A DNA stretch of 64,000 nucleotides from Clarkia xantiana subsp. parviflora. Lineage: Eukaryota > Streptophyta > Magnoliopsida > Myrtales > Onagraceae. Both the position numbers and the translations under genes were made by a program. Location: the NCBI GenBank assembly GCA_036873135.1, contig JAPTYO010000059.1, positions 11,959,066-12,023,065 of the forward strand, read 5' to 3'. Positions 46,775-58,661 of the stretch are shown in pieces (position 1 is the stretch's first letter; each line of letters starts with the position of its first letter). Below the pieces are notes generated by a model that had not been told where the DNA came from, did not search any database, and was given only the letters and a program-made list of their open reading frames with translations.

Positions 46775-49700
46775 ATGCCAAAGCTGGAAGTGCAGAATCC
46801 TTGCATATCGGTTATCAATCTTCTTCTTCTTCTTCTTGTGGTTATCTGCACAATCCCAACAGAATGCAACGGAAAAGTTATAAGGCCAAGAGAGGGATCT
46901 TCTTCTTCAGCAGCAGGGAAGCAGCTGACAGCAAACATGACACAAGTCCAATTGTCGGAGCAGCAATTGTTAAAGTGGGTTAACTTTGTCGGGGCCCTCA
47001 CTCACTCAGTTTTCAAGACAGCGAAGAACAAAATCAACCCTTCCTACACCCTCACCGTCGACAACAACCCATCCCTCGGAGACTTCACCACCATCCAAGC
47101 CGCCGTTGACTCCCTCCCTTTCATTAACCTTGTTCGTGTCGTCATCAAAGTCCATGCAGGCATTTACAAGTAAGTATATAAATTCATAGATGAATACGTG
47201 GTTAATCTTAATTTATCCTATAACATTCCATATCACTTTTGAGCTGAAACATTTAAAAGACACACCACATGAAACTTTTACTTAAATTAACCTCATGTGT
47301 TAGTTAAAATATTTTAAATTCCCATCACGTGAAATTTTTAATTAAATTGAGGTTTTAATTCAAAATTGTGAAGATTTAAACAAGTACACTCTTATAATAT
47401 GTGAAATTTCAAACTAGCTAATTATCTTAAAATTTTAAGATAAATGAATACGTGGTTTAATCTTTACCCTTATTATATATATATAAGTCCTACGGATATT
47501 TGAGAAAATATTTATGTTTGGATGACAAGTTGTGAAGTGTAATTGATGAATCTCTGAAGTTTCGAGTAATGTGTTGGAATTGTTGTCCTATTGGGTGTCT
47601 GTATGGTATGGGAGTGGTCTCAACTCAAGTCAGCTATATATATAATATATGGCTCTGTTGACAAGTGTCACGTTGGAAATTAAGTTGTTTCAGAGCAGTG
47701 GGGTGATTTTCTTGTCACATGATCAGTCTAAAAATCAAGTACGTATGTATCTAAACTGTGTCATCTGTGTCTGAGATATTATTAGTTTCACATGCACCGA
47801 TCACAATGTACACTACTGTCCCAGAAATCAAGATATAACAACAAGTGGGTCATTTTCACGTTATATGTTAGTTTTTAAGTTTGATAATCTAAAATTTCTA
47901 ATTAATGGAGGAAAGGTTGGATTACTAGAATTATTTCCTAATTTCCCTGTATAAATTCTTATAATTCTGCACGAATTGTTTGAGCATTTTAAAGTTGCTT
48001 GGTAATGTATCGTAGTCAAGCAAATTGATTGCAACAACTCTTCAAGCTGTCTGTTTCTCCCTGTCGTTTTCCTATAGAAAAAAATTCCCTGAGGAAGGTT
48101 TGTAGTCATTAGTTGTCCTTTCCTAGCAACAGAACAGAACTACTACTATTTACAATTTGTTGGTATATATATAGTATTATTGGTTGACATTAAACTTCGA
48201 ATGATGCATCTTCCGACTTAATATAATTAATCAGGAACTTATTAAGACACCAAAAAGCTAGGCGAGCAACTGGTTTTACGAAACTTTTTTAAGTTGCGCA
48301 TTTTTAAACCTAGCTACTTTCAGTATATATTTACTAATCAAGATACGATTCCTAGCTAGCTAGCTTCATTCATCGCTATAATTAACTAGTTACTATATGT
48401 ACTAGCTACTTATATTTAGTTTGCAATATACAGAGAAAAAGTAAATATTCCTGCATTGAAATCCTTCATCACAATCGAAGGCGCCGGGGCCGATAAGACG
48501 ATGGTACAATGGGGGGACACGGCCAAAACTAAAGGACCAAAAGGGCAGCCATTGGGAACATTCAACTCTGCAACATTTGCAGTCAACTCCCCATATTTCA
48601 TCGCCAGGAACATCACATTCAAGGTTAGACATTGATCTATTCTCCGATCCATAATAAATCAAATCGGAATTTCATGTCTATGTAAATATCAAGTGATTCA
48701 TTCATCTTTTGACGGCGCCACATTAATATTAATATAATGTAGAACACGACACCGGTGCCACCACGAGGAGGGATAGGGGTGCAGGCTGTAGCGTTTAGGA
48801 TATCGGCAGACACGGCCACTTTCGTGGGGTGTAAATTCCTTGGAGCACAAGACACACTATACGACCATGACGGCAGGCATTATTACAAGGATTGCTACAT
48901 TGAAGGCTCCGTTGATTTCATCTTCGGCAATGGCCTCTCTCTTTTCCAAGTAACTCATTATTTCTCATGCCTTTCTTTCAAAATAAATATTTGTATTTTA
49001 AAAAATATATGCATTTTTATTTGTGTGCAGGGATGCCATGTGCATGCAATAGCACGGGTAACCGGGGCCGTGACGGCGCAAGGTAGGAGTAGCCTTCTAC
49101 AGGACACGGGCTTCTCCTTCGTCAATTGCAAGGTGACAGGGTCGGGTGCGCTGTACCTAGGGCGTGCATGGGGTCCTTTCTCCCGCGTCGTCTTCGCATA
49201 TACATATATGGATAACATTATCATCCCCAAGGGCTGGCACGATTGGGGCGACCCTAGTCGCGAAATGTACGTATCTCTCTCTCTCTCTCTCTTTATATAT
49301 ACCTATTTAATTATTAAGTTTTATCAATCGATATCTAGCTATATTGTATATAGGGGTTGATTTATGAAAATAATAATGAAGTAACTACCCACTTTATTAT
49401 TGAGGTTGAGGCAAGGGCGGTGACCGTTGATCTATACACATATAGTATAGGACCTAAATATATAGTACGTATTTATGGGTCTTACTTTGATGAGTACTTT
49501 TGACGTCACGAAGCATTATTGGGTTCACTATGAGTAATGGAACTAGGGGTGGCGATCGGATCGTGTCGTGTCTATTCGTGTCGTGTCACTAGTTACACAT
49601 GTCATGTCAAAACGTGTTCATCCTATTTTCGTGTCGTAACGTGTACGTGTCACCAAATTATCGTATCGTGTCCGTGTGACATGCATGATAACTGCTATCT

Positions 49701-50845
49701 CAAGAAAATCAATAATACTAATATTACACATTTGACCCTTTTTTTACAAATATTACAAAATGATCCAAAATTAAACCAACATCACATTTTCATAAATAAA
49801 TTCATCATTGTTTTATTTTTAATTAGTATAAATGTTGCGGGTCTGTGGTGCAGTGAATATGGGTAATAAACTAATAATGTAAATATAAAATGGATGGGCA
49901 TGAAACTGGTCTGGTCGGACCAGTTTTTTGTCATCCCTAAATATATATTAATTTAAGGGCTTAATTGCAGAAAATGATGAGCTCTATATGTAAATATTAA
50001 ATTTTAAATAACCGTATCTATTCGTGTCATAATTGTGGATGTCAGAAAATTGTTTAGACACGAGTCGTGTTGTTTCGTGTCAGAGATGTGAAAAAACAGC
50101 TCGTGTCATACCCTAAATGGAAGTGTGCAAATAAGTTTGGAGCTTTCTGAGTCTCCACCTACTTCATAGAACCGACCATAGCCCTAATTTGGACCTCCCT
50201 TTTTAAAAGCTGCATAAGTTTGCACGCGGATTAAACGTATACTACATTTTGTGTGTGGTCACCTTTACTTGAAGGACCAGCATCTTATTAATTAATTCTA
50301 GTAATATTTAAAAAAAAAAAAAATTATATCATATATTGAAAAAAATAGTTTGTAAATTGGAATATCTTATGAACATAAGGTGTTAACATTTTGATTAGGA
50401 TGATTAAAATTAAAAAAGAAAAACTATTAGTAAAAATGTAAGTGTTTCTGTATGTATTAAAATAATATACTATTATAGTAAAATATGTATGTAAACAAGA
50501 TAATATTAGTTAGTAGCATGTGTATTTTACTAATGTGTTTTAAGGTCAGAATTGTCACGTAAATATTAGAAGATTGAGTGCAAAAACTATATATACGATT
50601 GATTTTAAGTTTCCATCAATAATTTATTACATTTGTTTAGATGATTGATATTAGGTGGTAATTTGATATAACACTATAAATGGAAATGGAACAGGACGGT
50701 GTTCTACGGGCAGTACAAGTGCAAAGGACCAGGGGCTACCTTTGCAGGCAGGGTTTCATGGTCGAGAGAGCTCACATACGAGCAAGCTAAGCCCTTTATA
50801 TCACTTAACTTCATCGATGGATCAGAATGGATCAAGTTATTATAA
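46775..50845 (+). CDS. Pectin methylesterase (pectinesterase, PME53-like, no PRO domain)
   Basis: Five exons, 46775-47169, 48434-48623, 48743-48949, 49031-49266 and 50695-50845, join in frame with GT-AG introns to give 392 residues. A signal anchor ([13 protein letters not shown], residues about 16-30) sends it to the wall. The CE8 beta-helix follows directly ([15 protein letters not shown]), without an inhibitor-like pro-region. Catalytic features are present: GAQDTLYDH (Asp232), VDFIFGNG (Asp253), VTAQGR, and [12 protein letters not shown] (Arg309, Trp311). The C-terminus [10 protein letters not shown] is typical. It removes methyl esters from homogalacturonan, releasing methanol and stiffening or exposing pectin. 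The region before the catalytic domain ([25 protein letters not shown]) matches the Arabidopsis pectinesterase 53-type subgroup. Intron 4 carries a hAT MITE but the splice sites are intact, so the gene looks functional. Confidence 0.92.
49544..50115. mobile_element. hAT-type MITE in intron 4 of the pectinesterase gene
   Basis: The ends TAGGGGTGGCGATCGG and (reverse complement) TAGGGTATGACACG are hAT-like. Flanks AATGGAAC (49536-49543) and AATGGAAG (50116-50123) form an 8-bp duplication with one mismatch. Subterminal 'cgtgtcgtgtc' motifs occur at both ends in opposite orientation. No transposase is present. The insertion enlarges the intron by about 580 bp. Confidence 0.75.
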
Positions 50846-51399
50846 TGTAAATTATATATATTATCAGAAGAAATAAATCATGCATGCTTCATATTTGATA
50901 TTTCTACCTTTAGATTTAGATAATTATAACAATAATTCGTAGCCCTAGCTATAAGAAGATCCACTCCAGAAAAAAAGGGTTAAATTAAGATGTTGAATCC
51001 CCAACGCCAACCTTTTGAACAAAGAGTTTCGCATTTAGCTAATTAAGTACATGAACAAGTAAGTAAAGAGAGCTTCCCCTATTTCAAATGCTTATACCAA
51101 CTAAAACCCCAACCTGAAACTGTGCAGCTAGCTAGCAAATGAGACCATAAAAAAAAGTAAGTAATTCTGAATCAATTAATCACCTGCTCCTCTTCGTTTT
51201 CTAATTCTGTGTGTTGACGCCAGTAAGCCAAACTTATTCGGGCCAATAAGACCCCTCCTCCTTTCTTCCCTCCTACATCACTCAACTTTGAAGCACCTAT
51301 CTGTCCATTATTTATTATTCATTAAACATATTAGTCTTTGATCATGACATCTCTGCTATCCACAAAAGTTTATTTATTTGCAGTCAGTCAATTGTTTTC
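50846..51399. other. 3' flank of the pectinesterase gene
   Basis: Probable 3' UTR for the first 100-150 bp, then AT-rich spacer up to the next LTR element. No gene is supported. Confidence 0.55.
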
Positions 51400-53055
51400 G
51401 GTTAGAAAATAATAATAATAATAAACTTGTTTCTAGATGTTTAAGTTAGTTGGGAAATTGCCATTAAATCTAAGTAGTTGAGAGGCGTATCATTAAGACT
51501 AAGTAGTTAGGGAGTGTCATTAAATGAAGTGTGTGGAACTCTCCTAATGTACCTAGGGCTGGGCAAAAAAACCGGTTCGGGCGAACCGAACCGGAACCGA
51601 ACCAATACGAACCGGTTCTGACTGAACCGGTTCTTAAATGGTTCGGTTTTGATAAGGAATATATGGAGCGGTTTTTGACTGGTTCAAAACAGGTTCCGAA
51701 CCGGTTCTGAACCGGTTTTTCAGAACCACTTTTGTTACCTAAAGCCTAAATTGTTAGATAGTAATACACTCTTGCATCCTTTTTTTTTTGTAGAATAAAG
51801 AGCTATAAACAAGCCGAGTATCCGACAAGCTCGACTCGACTCAGTTTATTCGAGCTCGAACTCGACCGAGCCTTAATTTTTCAAGCTCGAGCTCGACTCG
51901 GTGCCATACTTGACATGTTCGAGTTCGGCTCGACTCAGCTCGATAAGGTTAAAAAATTCAATTAAATTATAAATGGTGCACCTTAGCTGGAGGTCGAACT
52001 CGACTCGATTAGGCTTTTGGCTCGAGCTCGATTTCTTCCTCGACTCATTATATACATATATAATATTATTACGTAAAGCTTGAAAAACTCAAACTCGAAC
52101 TCGACTCGAATAGGCAAAAAAAAAACTTGATTAGGCTCGCGAGCCTCTCGAGTCGAGTACAAGTGAACTCGAACTCGAATCGATATCAGAAAAAGATCGA
52201 CTTGACTCGTTCAATCGATTCAATCATGCATACAGAATCGAATTTGAATATTGACCAAGCTGATTTCGATAAGCTCACGAGTAGCTTGATTTGTTTACAC
52301 CATAGGGTAGATCCTTCACTATTTGAGTTTGGTTCATATTGGATATATAGGTGGTCGTAGCAGGTTTGTTTACTTATATATAGTTATTATATATTATGTT
52401 AGCCCAGATCAGTTCTACAATCAATTGAATTCAGTTTTGAACTCGAAACTTAACTCATAAATAGTTCTATATTTTAACCGAGATGATAGATTAACTCGCT
52501 TAATATACAAATTTTTAACCAGAGATTTGCTGCACTTTTGAAGTTTGAGCTACGCCTCTTGACGTCGCTTAAATTCTCGATATTTATATTTTAAATATTT
52601 GACTTTTTTATAATTTTAGATTGTTTCTAATTTAGACTTTGATACTCTCTCCTTTGAAGCGATCAATTGTGTTTATAGTTTGTATTTTGCAAATTTTTTA
52701 TTGCTTATGGATTATCAACTTGGGTGTGTATTTTGAATTTTAGTAAAAAAAAATGAAAAAAAGGTTCAAGACCGGTTCGAACCGGTTCAGACCGGTTTTG
52801 CTATGGTTCGGTTCTAGGACCTAAAATGTGGTTCGGTTCTTACGTGATACAGAAAACCAACTGAACCTAAAATCCGGTTCCGGTTCGGTTCTGAACCGGT
52901 TCGGCCCAGAACCGAACCATGCCCAGCCCTAAATGTACCTATAAATAGATGATGTGATGAATGGAAAATCAAACAAGTTGAGTAGACAAGACAACAAGTC
53001 TCTCATATCCTCTCCAACTCTCCCACTCTCACAAACACATATTCATACACCAACA
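51400..53055 (+). repeat. 5' LTR of the second copia element, split by a hAT element
   Basis: LTR sequence occupies 51400-51553 and 52940-53055; the middle is the hAT element and its duplication. The TATAAATAG box lies just after the insertion (about 52940). It matches the 3' LTR at 56646-56901. Confidence 0.85.
51554..52931. mobile_element. hAT-type non-autonomous element (1,378 bp)
   Basis: The TIR TAGGGCTGGGCA is matched by TGCCCAGCCCTA, and an 8-bp duplication AATGTACC lies at 51546-51553 and 52932-52939. The 3' LTR of the same copia element at about 56786 is uninterrupted at the corresponding site (AATGTACT once), which shows the empty state. Subterminal regions are packed with 'gaaccggttc' repeats in both orientations, and the middle has 'ctcgactcgag' repeats. 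There is no transposase. Confidence 0.9.
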
Positions 53056-53057
53056 AG

Positions 53058-53069
53058 TGGTATCAGAGC
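53058..53069 (+). promoter_or_regulatory. Primer-binding site (initiator tRNA-Met type)
   Basis: TGGTATCAGAGC is two bases after the 5' LTR and is the standard copia primer site. Confidence 0.9.
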
Positions 53070-53086
53070 AAGGTTCAAAGATCGCG

Positions 53087-53746
53087 ATGGCAACGACAAA
53101 CATGCAAGAGCCGAGATTGACTAAGGATAAATATGATAGGTGGTGTATCCAAATGAAGGCCCTATTGGGATCTCTTGACGTGTGGAAGCTCGTGGAGACC
53201 GAGTTCGAGGAGCCCGAAGTGACGACGGAGATGACAAAAGAAGAGAAGGAAGAATTGAAGGAGCAACGGAAGAAGGAGAAGAAGGCCTTGTTCACAATAT
53301 ATCAAGGTCTTGATGAAGCCACGTTCGAATTAGTTGCTCCGGCCAATACATCATATGAAGCTTGGGGCATACTTCAAAAAGCGTTCGGTGGCGTCGAAAA
53401 GGTAAAAAAAATTCGCCTACAAGATCTTCGTGCTCAATTTGAATCCCTCCATCAAGAAAGCTCAGAATCTATCTCCGACTACTTCACGCGGGTCATTTCA
53501 ATCGCGCATCAAATGCGAAGAAATGGAGAAAACTTGGAAGATGTTCGTGTCATAGAGAAGATCTTAAGATCTCTCGATCCAAAGTTCGATCTTGCTGCTG
53601 TGGCGATTGAAGAATCCAAGGACTTAGAAGAGATGTCTGTGGAGCAGCTCATGGGTTCTCTACAAGCCTATGAACAACGACTTTTGAAGAGAGGAGAAGA
53701 CATCCTTGAAGCATGCTTTACAAGCAAACATGACGTTGAAGAATGA
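53087..53746 (+). CDS. copia Gag (capsid part)
   Basis: This 219-229 residue frame starts 18 bp after the PBS. It matches the copia-type gag polyprotein family (UBN2/Retrotran_gag_2): MATTNMQEPRLTKDKYDRWC, WKLVETEFEEPE, KKIRLQDLRAQFESL, SISDYFTRV, EKILRSLDPKFD. The later methionine at 53087 fits the family start better than the upstream in-frame ATG at 53057, which overlaps the PBS. A one-base shift near 53741-53747 moves the rest of Gag (RG-rich box and CCHC knuckle) into another frame, so the polyprotein is broken there. Confidence 0.8.
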   Translation: MATTNMQEPRLTKDKYDRWCIQMKALLGSLDVWKLVETEFEEPEVTTEMTKEEKEELKEQRKKEKKALFTIYQGLDEATFELVAPANTSYEAWGILQKAFGGVEKVKKIRLQDLRAQFESLHQESSESISDYFTRVISIAHQMRRNGENLEDVRVIEKILRSLDPKFDLAAVAIEESKDLEEMSVEQLMGSLQAYEQRLLKRGEDILEACFTSKHDVEE

Positions 53747-55805
53747 CGGATCACGAGGCGGCTTCCAAAGAGGAAGATTCACAACGCGGAGAGGGAGAGG
53801 TGTTCGAACAACAACTACCAATGAAGCCGGCGTTGATGGATAGTCGATCCAAGAAGGAGATCGAGGAGCAGGTCGCGGTCGTGGTCAAGGTCGCGGACGA
53901 GGTCGTAGTGGATGGAGCAGATCAGAAATCCAATGCCATGTTTGTAAAAAATATGGCCACTATGCAGCAGAATGTTGGTATAACACCGACTTTGAGAAAT
54001 AAAATGCAAACTTCGCGGAGAAGATTGACGATGACGGAGTTATTTTGATGGCATACAATCAATTGGAGGAGACGGAGTCCAACACATGGTTCATCAACAC
54101 GGGAGCTTCCAACCACATGTGCGGAAGAAAGGAGTTCTTTGCGGAGCTTGATGAAAGACACGACGGGCACATTACTTTTGGTGATCTTTTCCAACACCCA
54201 ATCAAAGGGAAATGTAAAGTTCTCTTTGAACTCAATAACAGACAACAGCTATGCATCACCAATGTCTACTTTGTTCCCGACATGAAAAACAATATATTAA
54301 GTGTCGGACAATTGCTCGAGAAGGGATACGACGTCCGGATCAAGGATAATACACTCACCATCCGTGATAATAACAACAATGTTATCACGAATGTAGCCAT
54401 GACGAAGAATCGAATGTTCCCATTGAAGTTAAGGATCAATGAGAAGAATTGTTTGAAGGCGACAACCATAGACAACTCAGCTCTTTGGCATCTCCGGTAT
54501 GGCCATCTAAATTTTAAGGCGCTGGAATTGATGCAGAAGAAAAATATGGTACGAGGTTTGCCCAAGATCAATCATCCCAACGACGTGTGCGAAACCTGTG
54601 TCATCGGAAAGCAACAAAGGAAAGCATTCAAGAAGTATCATTCGAAGAGAGCAACCGCTCGTCTTGACTTAGTCCACTCCGATGTGTGCGGACCGATCAA
54701 GCCCATGTCCATTGGCGGAAATAGGTATTTCTTAACATTTACTGATGATTATAGTGGCAGGACTTGGGTTTATATGATGAAGCAGAAAAGCGAAGTCTTG
54801 ACGAAGTTCAAGGAGTTCAAGAACATGGTCGAGAAGCAAAGCGGTCGTTATTTGAAGTGCTTGCGAACCGACAGAGGAGGTGAATACATGTCGCATGAAT
54901 TTGACAGGTTTTGCAAAGAGAACGGGATCGTGCATCAGCTAACCATGCCGCAAACCCCACAACAAAACGGTGTCTCCGAGAGAAAGAACAGGACCATCTT
55001 GAATTTTGTTCGATGCATGTCCAAGTAGAGAAATGTCCCGAAAGAATTTTGGGGAGACGCTGTTGCTACTGCAGTTTATTTTCTTAATAGGTTTCCTACA
55101 AAGCGGATTGGAGACATGACGCCGGAGGAAGCATGGAGCAAGCGCAAGCTAAGTGTCTTGCATCTTCGAGTCTTCGGGTGTGTGGCATATGCAAAATTGC
55201 AAGGAAGCCAGAAGTGTGTCATGCTCGGATATGACGACAATACAAGCGGCTACAAGTTATACAATCCCTTCACAAAGAGGGTTGTGATCTCAAGAGATGT
55301 CGAGTTCGACGAAGAACAAGCATGGAACTGGGAGAAGAATAATAACCAACCAAAACAGGTTATTGAAGTTGAAGAGCCGCAAAGAAAAGAAGCCCGACGT
55401 GGTGAAGTTCAAGAACCTTTATCACCCCCACATGCTGGCACTCATGAAGAAGAAAACAACTCGAGTGAATCGCCCGTGCTGAAGACAAGGCAGATCCGGG
55501 ACGTATACAATTCCGCACAGGTCTTCAATGTGAATGATGGTAAAGAATTGTATGGTAATCTATGTCTCTCTGCAGGATGTGAAGTCAATGAAACAATGTG
55601 GAGAAAGAAAAAGGCGACGACGCATAGAGAATACAAGAATCATAAAGTGCGAGGACATATGTGGAGGATGAGCTATCGGCAAAGACAAACTCGAAAAGAC
55701 CACCAAGCATCCATGAGTAGTTATGACAAAGATAAGCACAAGACAAGTCATGCTACAAGGAGAAGTCATGAACATCGTGCGGACGAAACAGAAGAAAAAG
55801 TTTAA
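53747..55805 (+). pseudogene. copia Gag C-terminus, protease and integrase remnant
   Basis: A single register holds, in order, an Arg/Gly-rich box, the CCHC knuckle CHVCKKYGHYAAEC (53934-53975), the protease site NTGASNHMCG, the GAG-pre-integrase LWHLRYGHLN with CETCVIGKQQRKAF, the integrase core (HSDVCGPIKP, FTDDYSG, LRTDRGGEY, PQTPQQNGVSERKN), and the integrase C-terminus FGCVAYAKLQGS. In-frame stops are at 53841 (TAG), 53998 (TAA) and 55026 (TAG). The protease aspartate expected before TGAS is Asn, which should abolish activity. After RQIRDVYNS the usual reverse transcriptase is missing and unrelated, charged sequence continues to 55805. Confidence 0.82.
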
Positions 55806-55812
55806 GGGGGGA

Positions 55813-56901
55813 TGTTAGAAAATAGGGTTAATAGGTCTTTTGGTCCAATATGCTTGAGTTTTGGTCATATATATATATTTTTTCCTAGTTTTGGTACCAT
55901 TTGTTCGAAAACTTTTGGTTTTTGGTCAATCCGTTAGTTGACCGTCAGTTTGACCGTTAAATAGTCATGTGACTTGCACATGCCTAGTCCCAAAATTTTA
56001 TTTTGTTCAGTTTAGTCCTCAAAATTATTGTCCTAACTTTTTATTTTTACAATTTAGCCCTAAATATTATCAACCGCACCCTAAGAGTAAATTGACATAG
56101 CCATGGTCCGACCCATGGCTAGGTCGGACCATGACTAGGGTCGCCGGACTTGGGTGACCAAACCATGGTACAACCTAGCCATGGGTTGGGCCATGGTTAT
56201 GTCAATTTAGAATTTGTGTCCAATTGATCTAATTGGACCATTGGGCAAAATTGACATAGTCATGGTCCGACCCATGGCTACGTCGGACCATGGCTAGGGT
56301 CGCCGGACCTGAGCGACCATACCCATGGTCCGTCCTAGACATGGCCCGGACCATGGCTAGGTCAATTTAGTCCTAGCGTGCGGTTGATAATGTTTAGGGG
56401 CAAAATTGCAAAAATAAAAAAGTTAGGACAATAATTTTGAGGACTAAACTGAATAAAATAAAATTTTGGGACTAGGCATGTGCAAGTCACATGACTATTT
56501 AACGGTCAAACTGACGGTCAGCTAACGGATTGACCAAAAACCAAAAGTTTTCGAACATATGGTACCAAAACTAGGAAAAAAAATATATATATGACCAAAA
56601 CTCAAAAGTTGTCAAACATGTTGGACCAAAAGACCTATTAACCCTAGAAAATAATAATAATAATAAACTTGTTTCTAGATGTTTAAGTTAGTTGGGAAAT
56701 TGTCATTAAATCTAAGTAGTTGAGAGGTATCATTAAGACTAAGTAGTTAGGGAGTGTCATTAAATGAAGTGTGTGGAACTCTCCTAATGTACTTATAAAT
56801 AGATGATGTGATGAATGGAAAATCAAACAAGTTGAGTAGACAAGACAATAAGTCTCTCATATCCTTTCCAACTCTCACAAACACATATTCATACACCAAT
56901 A
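55813..56901 (+). repeat. 3' LTR of the second copia element, split by a long-TIR element
   Basis: LTR sequence is 55813-55823 and 56646-56901. It starts TGTTAGAAAAT right after the polypurine tract. It keeps the uninterrupted version of the site that the hAT element occupies in the 5' LTR. Confidence 0.85.
55824..56645. mobile_element. Long-inverted-repeat (MULE-like or foldback) MITE, 822 bp
   Basis: About 230 bp at the left end (AGGGTTAATAGGTCTTTTGG...) is mirrored almost perfectly at the right end (...CCAAAAGACCTATTAACCCT). The centre has two diverged copies of 'catggtccgacccatggcta'. AGAAAAT on both sides may be a target duplication; the exact length (5-8 bp) cannot be fixed because the termini and flanks overlap. 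Long TIRs suggest a Mutator-like or foldback element. No transposase. Confidence 0.75.
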
Positions 56902-57939
56902 AGTTTTTTAATGCAAAAAAAAAAAATGCAGCTTTCCCAACATATACCTTGCTGATCTTCCCGTCCTTCAAATGGTATCGGATTCCCGACCAATTTATTG
57001 ACTGAGAGAAATAAGAACGATTGCACTGATTGATGGTGTACAACAAGTTATCAATATATATGCAACTCAAATTCTGCAATTTTATAGAAAAAAACAGATT
57101 ATTGTCAAGTAACAGATAAAAATACTCACAAGGCCCCAGTCATAGGAGGCTCGCTAGAGACAGTTGGGGGTGCCTCTGGTGAGAGCATGTTGCAGAGATG
57201 AACTTCTATCCTTGTCAAGTTCCACATTGAGAAGAGTTCAACAATGGTGCATACTCCCAATCTCAACAACCCTGATTGGAAGTTACAGAGATCTCTTGTG
57301 AGATTTTATATAATACATCACAACCCCAATCAATTTGTCTGCTTTTTTTTTTAATTTATAAAAAATGCTGAATATAAATTTAATTATATATATTTTCCCC
57401 TTAAGTAGGGTCGGGGTCGCGACATCCTCTACATGGCCATAGTTGACTACTAAACCCTAAAACAAAATTGATCTCTTCTACCTTTTGATGCAAAGCTGCT
57501 CTGTTCAGCCGAATATTCTTTAGTATAAGTACGTAGTGCTGCTCTCAGTTAACTTATTTAGTCTCAGTTCGATGGTGATGTTCTATCGTTCAACATGTTA
57601 TTGCACATCGTGTGTTTATGTCCGGTATTTGGTTGATTCTGGTGATGCATTTGAATTATGGGCAGAACATTTGATGTTTGTATTCATTCAGCAATTTATA
57701 ACATTAGCAAGTGATAAATAAGCTATGATTCAGATCATTATTAGGTTCTTAACCCTATTCTTTGTCTCATGTTGCGGCTCATCAAAAACTCAAATTTCTT
57801 GGTAATCTTTCTTTTTTCGAGTGTTGCTTTTTTTCATTCATTGGACTATACAAGCAGCTTTCTTCATCATTGGAAGATAAATGAGTCTATCTTATCAATA
57901 TCTTTATTAATGTCTCTTGTTGCTAAATAAATTACCCCA
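56902..57939. other. Spacer with exon-like blocks on the minus strand
   Basis: Minus-strand segments 57310-57130 (ends PPMTGA before a GTGAGT donor) and 57072-56928 (after a TTGCAG acceptor, reads INWSGIRYHLKDGKISKVY) look like two exons of one plant gene, but joining them gives an early stop. The second is cut by poly-A near the copia junction. I do not recognise the family with confidence. The rest is non-coding. Confidence 0.3.
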
Positions 57940-58398
57940 TAGGTATGGTTATAACAACCTGACTTGGTCAAAACTTGAACTTGAGGTGCAGGCACATGAA
58001 AACAAAAAGCTCCAATACGGAAGGGTTACAACAGCAGAGATGGTTCAAGAAGTTCAGAAGTTATTTTCTGCAGCAACGCTTAACGTGGATGCAGAGAAGC
58101 AGTCTTTGCTCGAAAATACACTGTCCTTGCAGGAAAAATCTGGAGTCATCTCAAGCAGCTCTTAGGCTTGAACAGGTTCGTAAATCATAAACAACTTGTT
58201 AAATGTCGTTAAATTAGACCGAGTTTAGATTTGTATGAAAAGCATAAAAATGATGTTATCTGTGGAGATTTAGCATTGAAAAAAAATGATTTCTTTTAAA
58301 ACAACGTCTCTTATGCACTATTGTTGATGTTTTTGTCAGATGCACTTCGACCATGTATATGGAGCTTACTTTGATTATGGAAATCATACAGAGAAGGT
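57940..58398 (+). pseudogene. Unrecognised plant gene fragment, two exons
   Basis: An exon-like block (about 57942-58173) follows an 'ccccatag' acceptor and reads GYNNLTWSKLELEVQAHENK...VTTAEMVQEVQKLFSAATLNVDAEKQSLL. After ...LQEK it needs a one-base shift to continue as SSQAALRLEQ before a GTTCGT donor. The next block (58340-58398) reads MHFDHVYGAYFDYGNHTEK and ends at GTATGA. The frameshift implies decay. The parent family is not identified. Confidence 0.4.
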
Positions 58399-58661
58399 AT
58401 GATGTCTATCTATGTCTGTGTATTCTTGATTTTGTCATGCAAAGTGGTTATTTTTCTCACTGTATACTGTTAGAACTTAGAAGCAGAATGGTGTCTGCCT
58501 CATTTGCTGTGAATGTGTCTTTTTTTTTTTTTTTTTTTTTTTTCAAATATGTAACAATAGTTTGTTGTATGATTGAGTATAGTGATAGTTTGGGTTTGAT
58601 GGTATATTTAGTAGATTGGAGAAGATGAGGGTACTCACAGTTGTAGTAGGCCTTAAAGATG
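58399..58661 (+). other. Spacer with poly-T run
   Basis: Non-coding; contains a run of about 24 T at 58520-58543. Confidence 0.5.

Larger units (their letters stand above)
51400..56901 (+). mobile_element. Ty1/copia retrotransposon lacking RT and RNase H
   Basis: LTRs at 51400-53055 and 55813-56901 are each interrupted by a different DNA element. Without these insertions each LTR is about 265 bp. TGGTATCAGAGC, the initiator-Met PBS, is at 53058-53069 and the polypurine tract AAGGGGGGA at 55804-55812. The interior (2.7 kb) has gag, protease and integrase but passes straight to the polypurine tract without RT/RNase H. No clean target duplication was found; the LTR ends carry substitutions (GG for TG, TA for CA). 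Confidence 0.85.
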
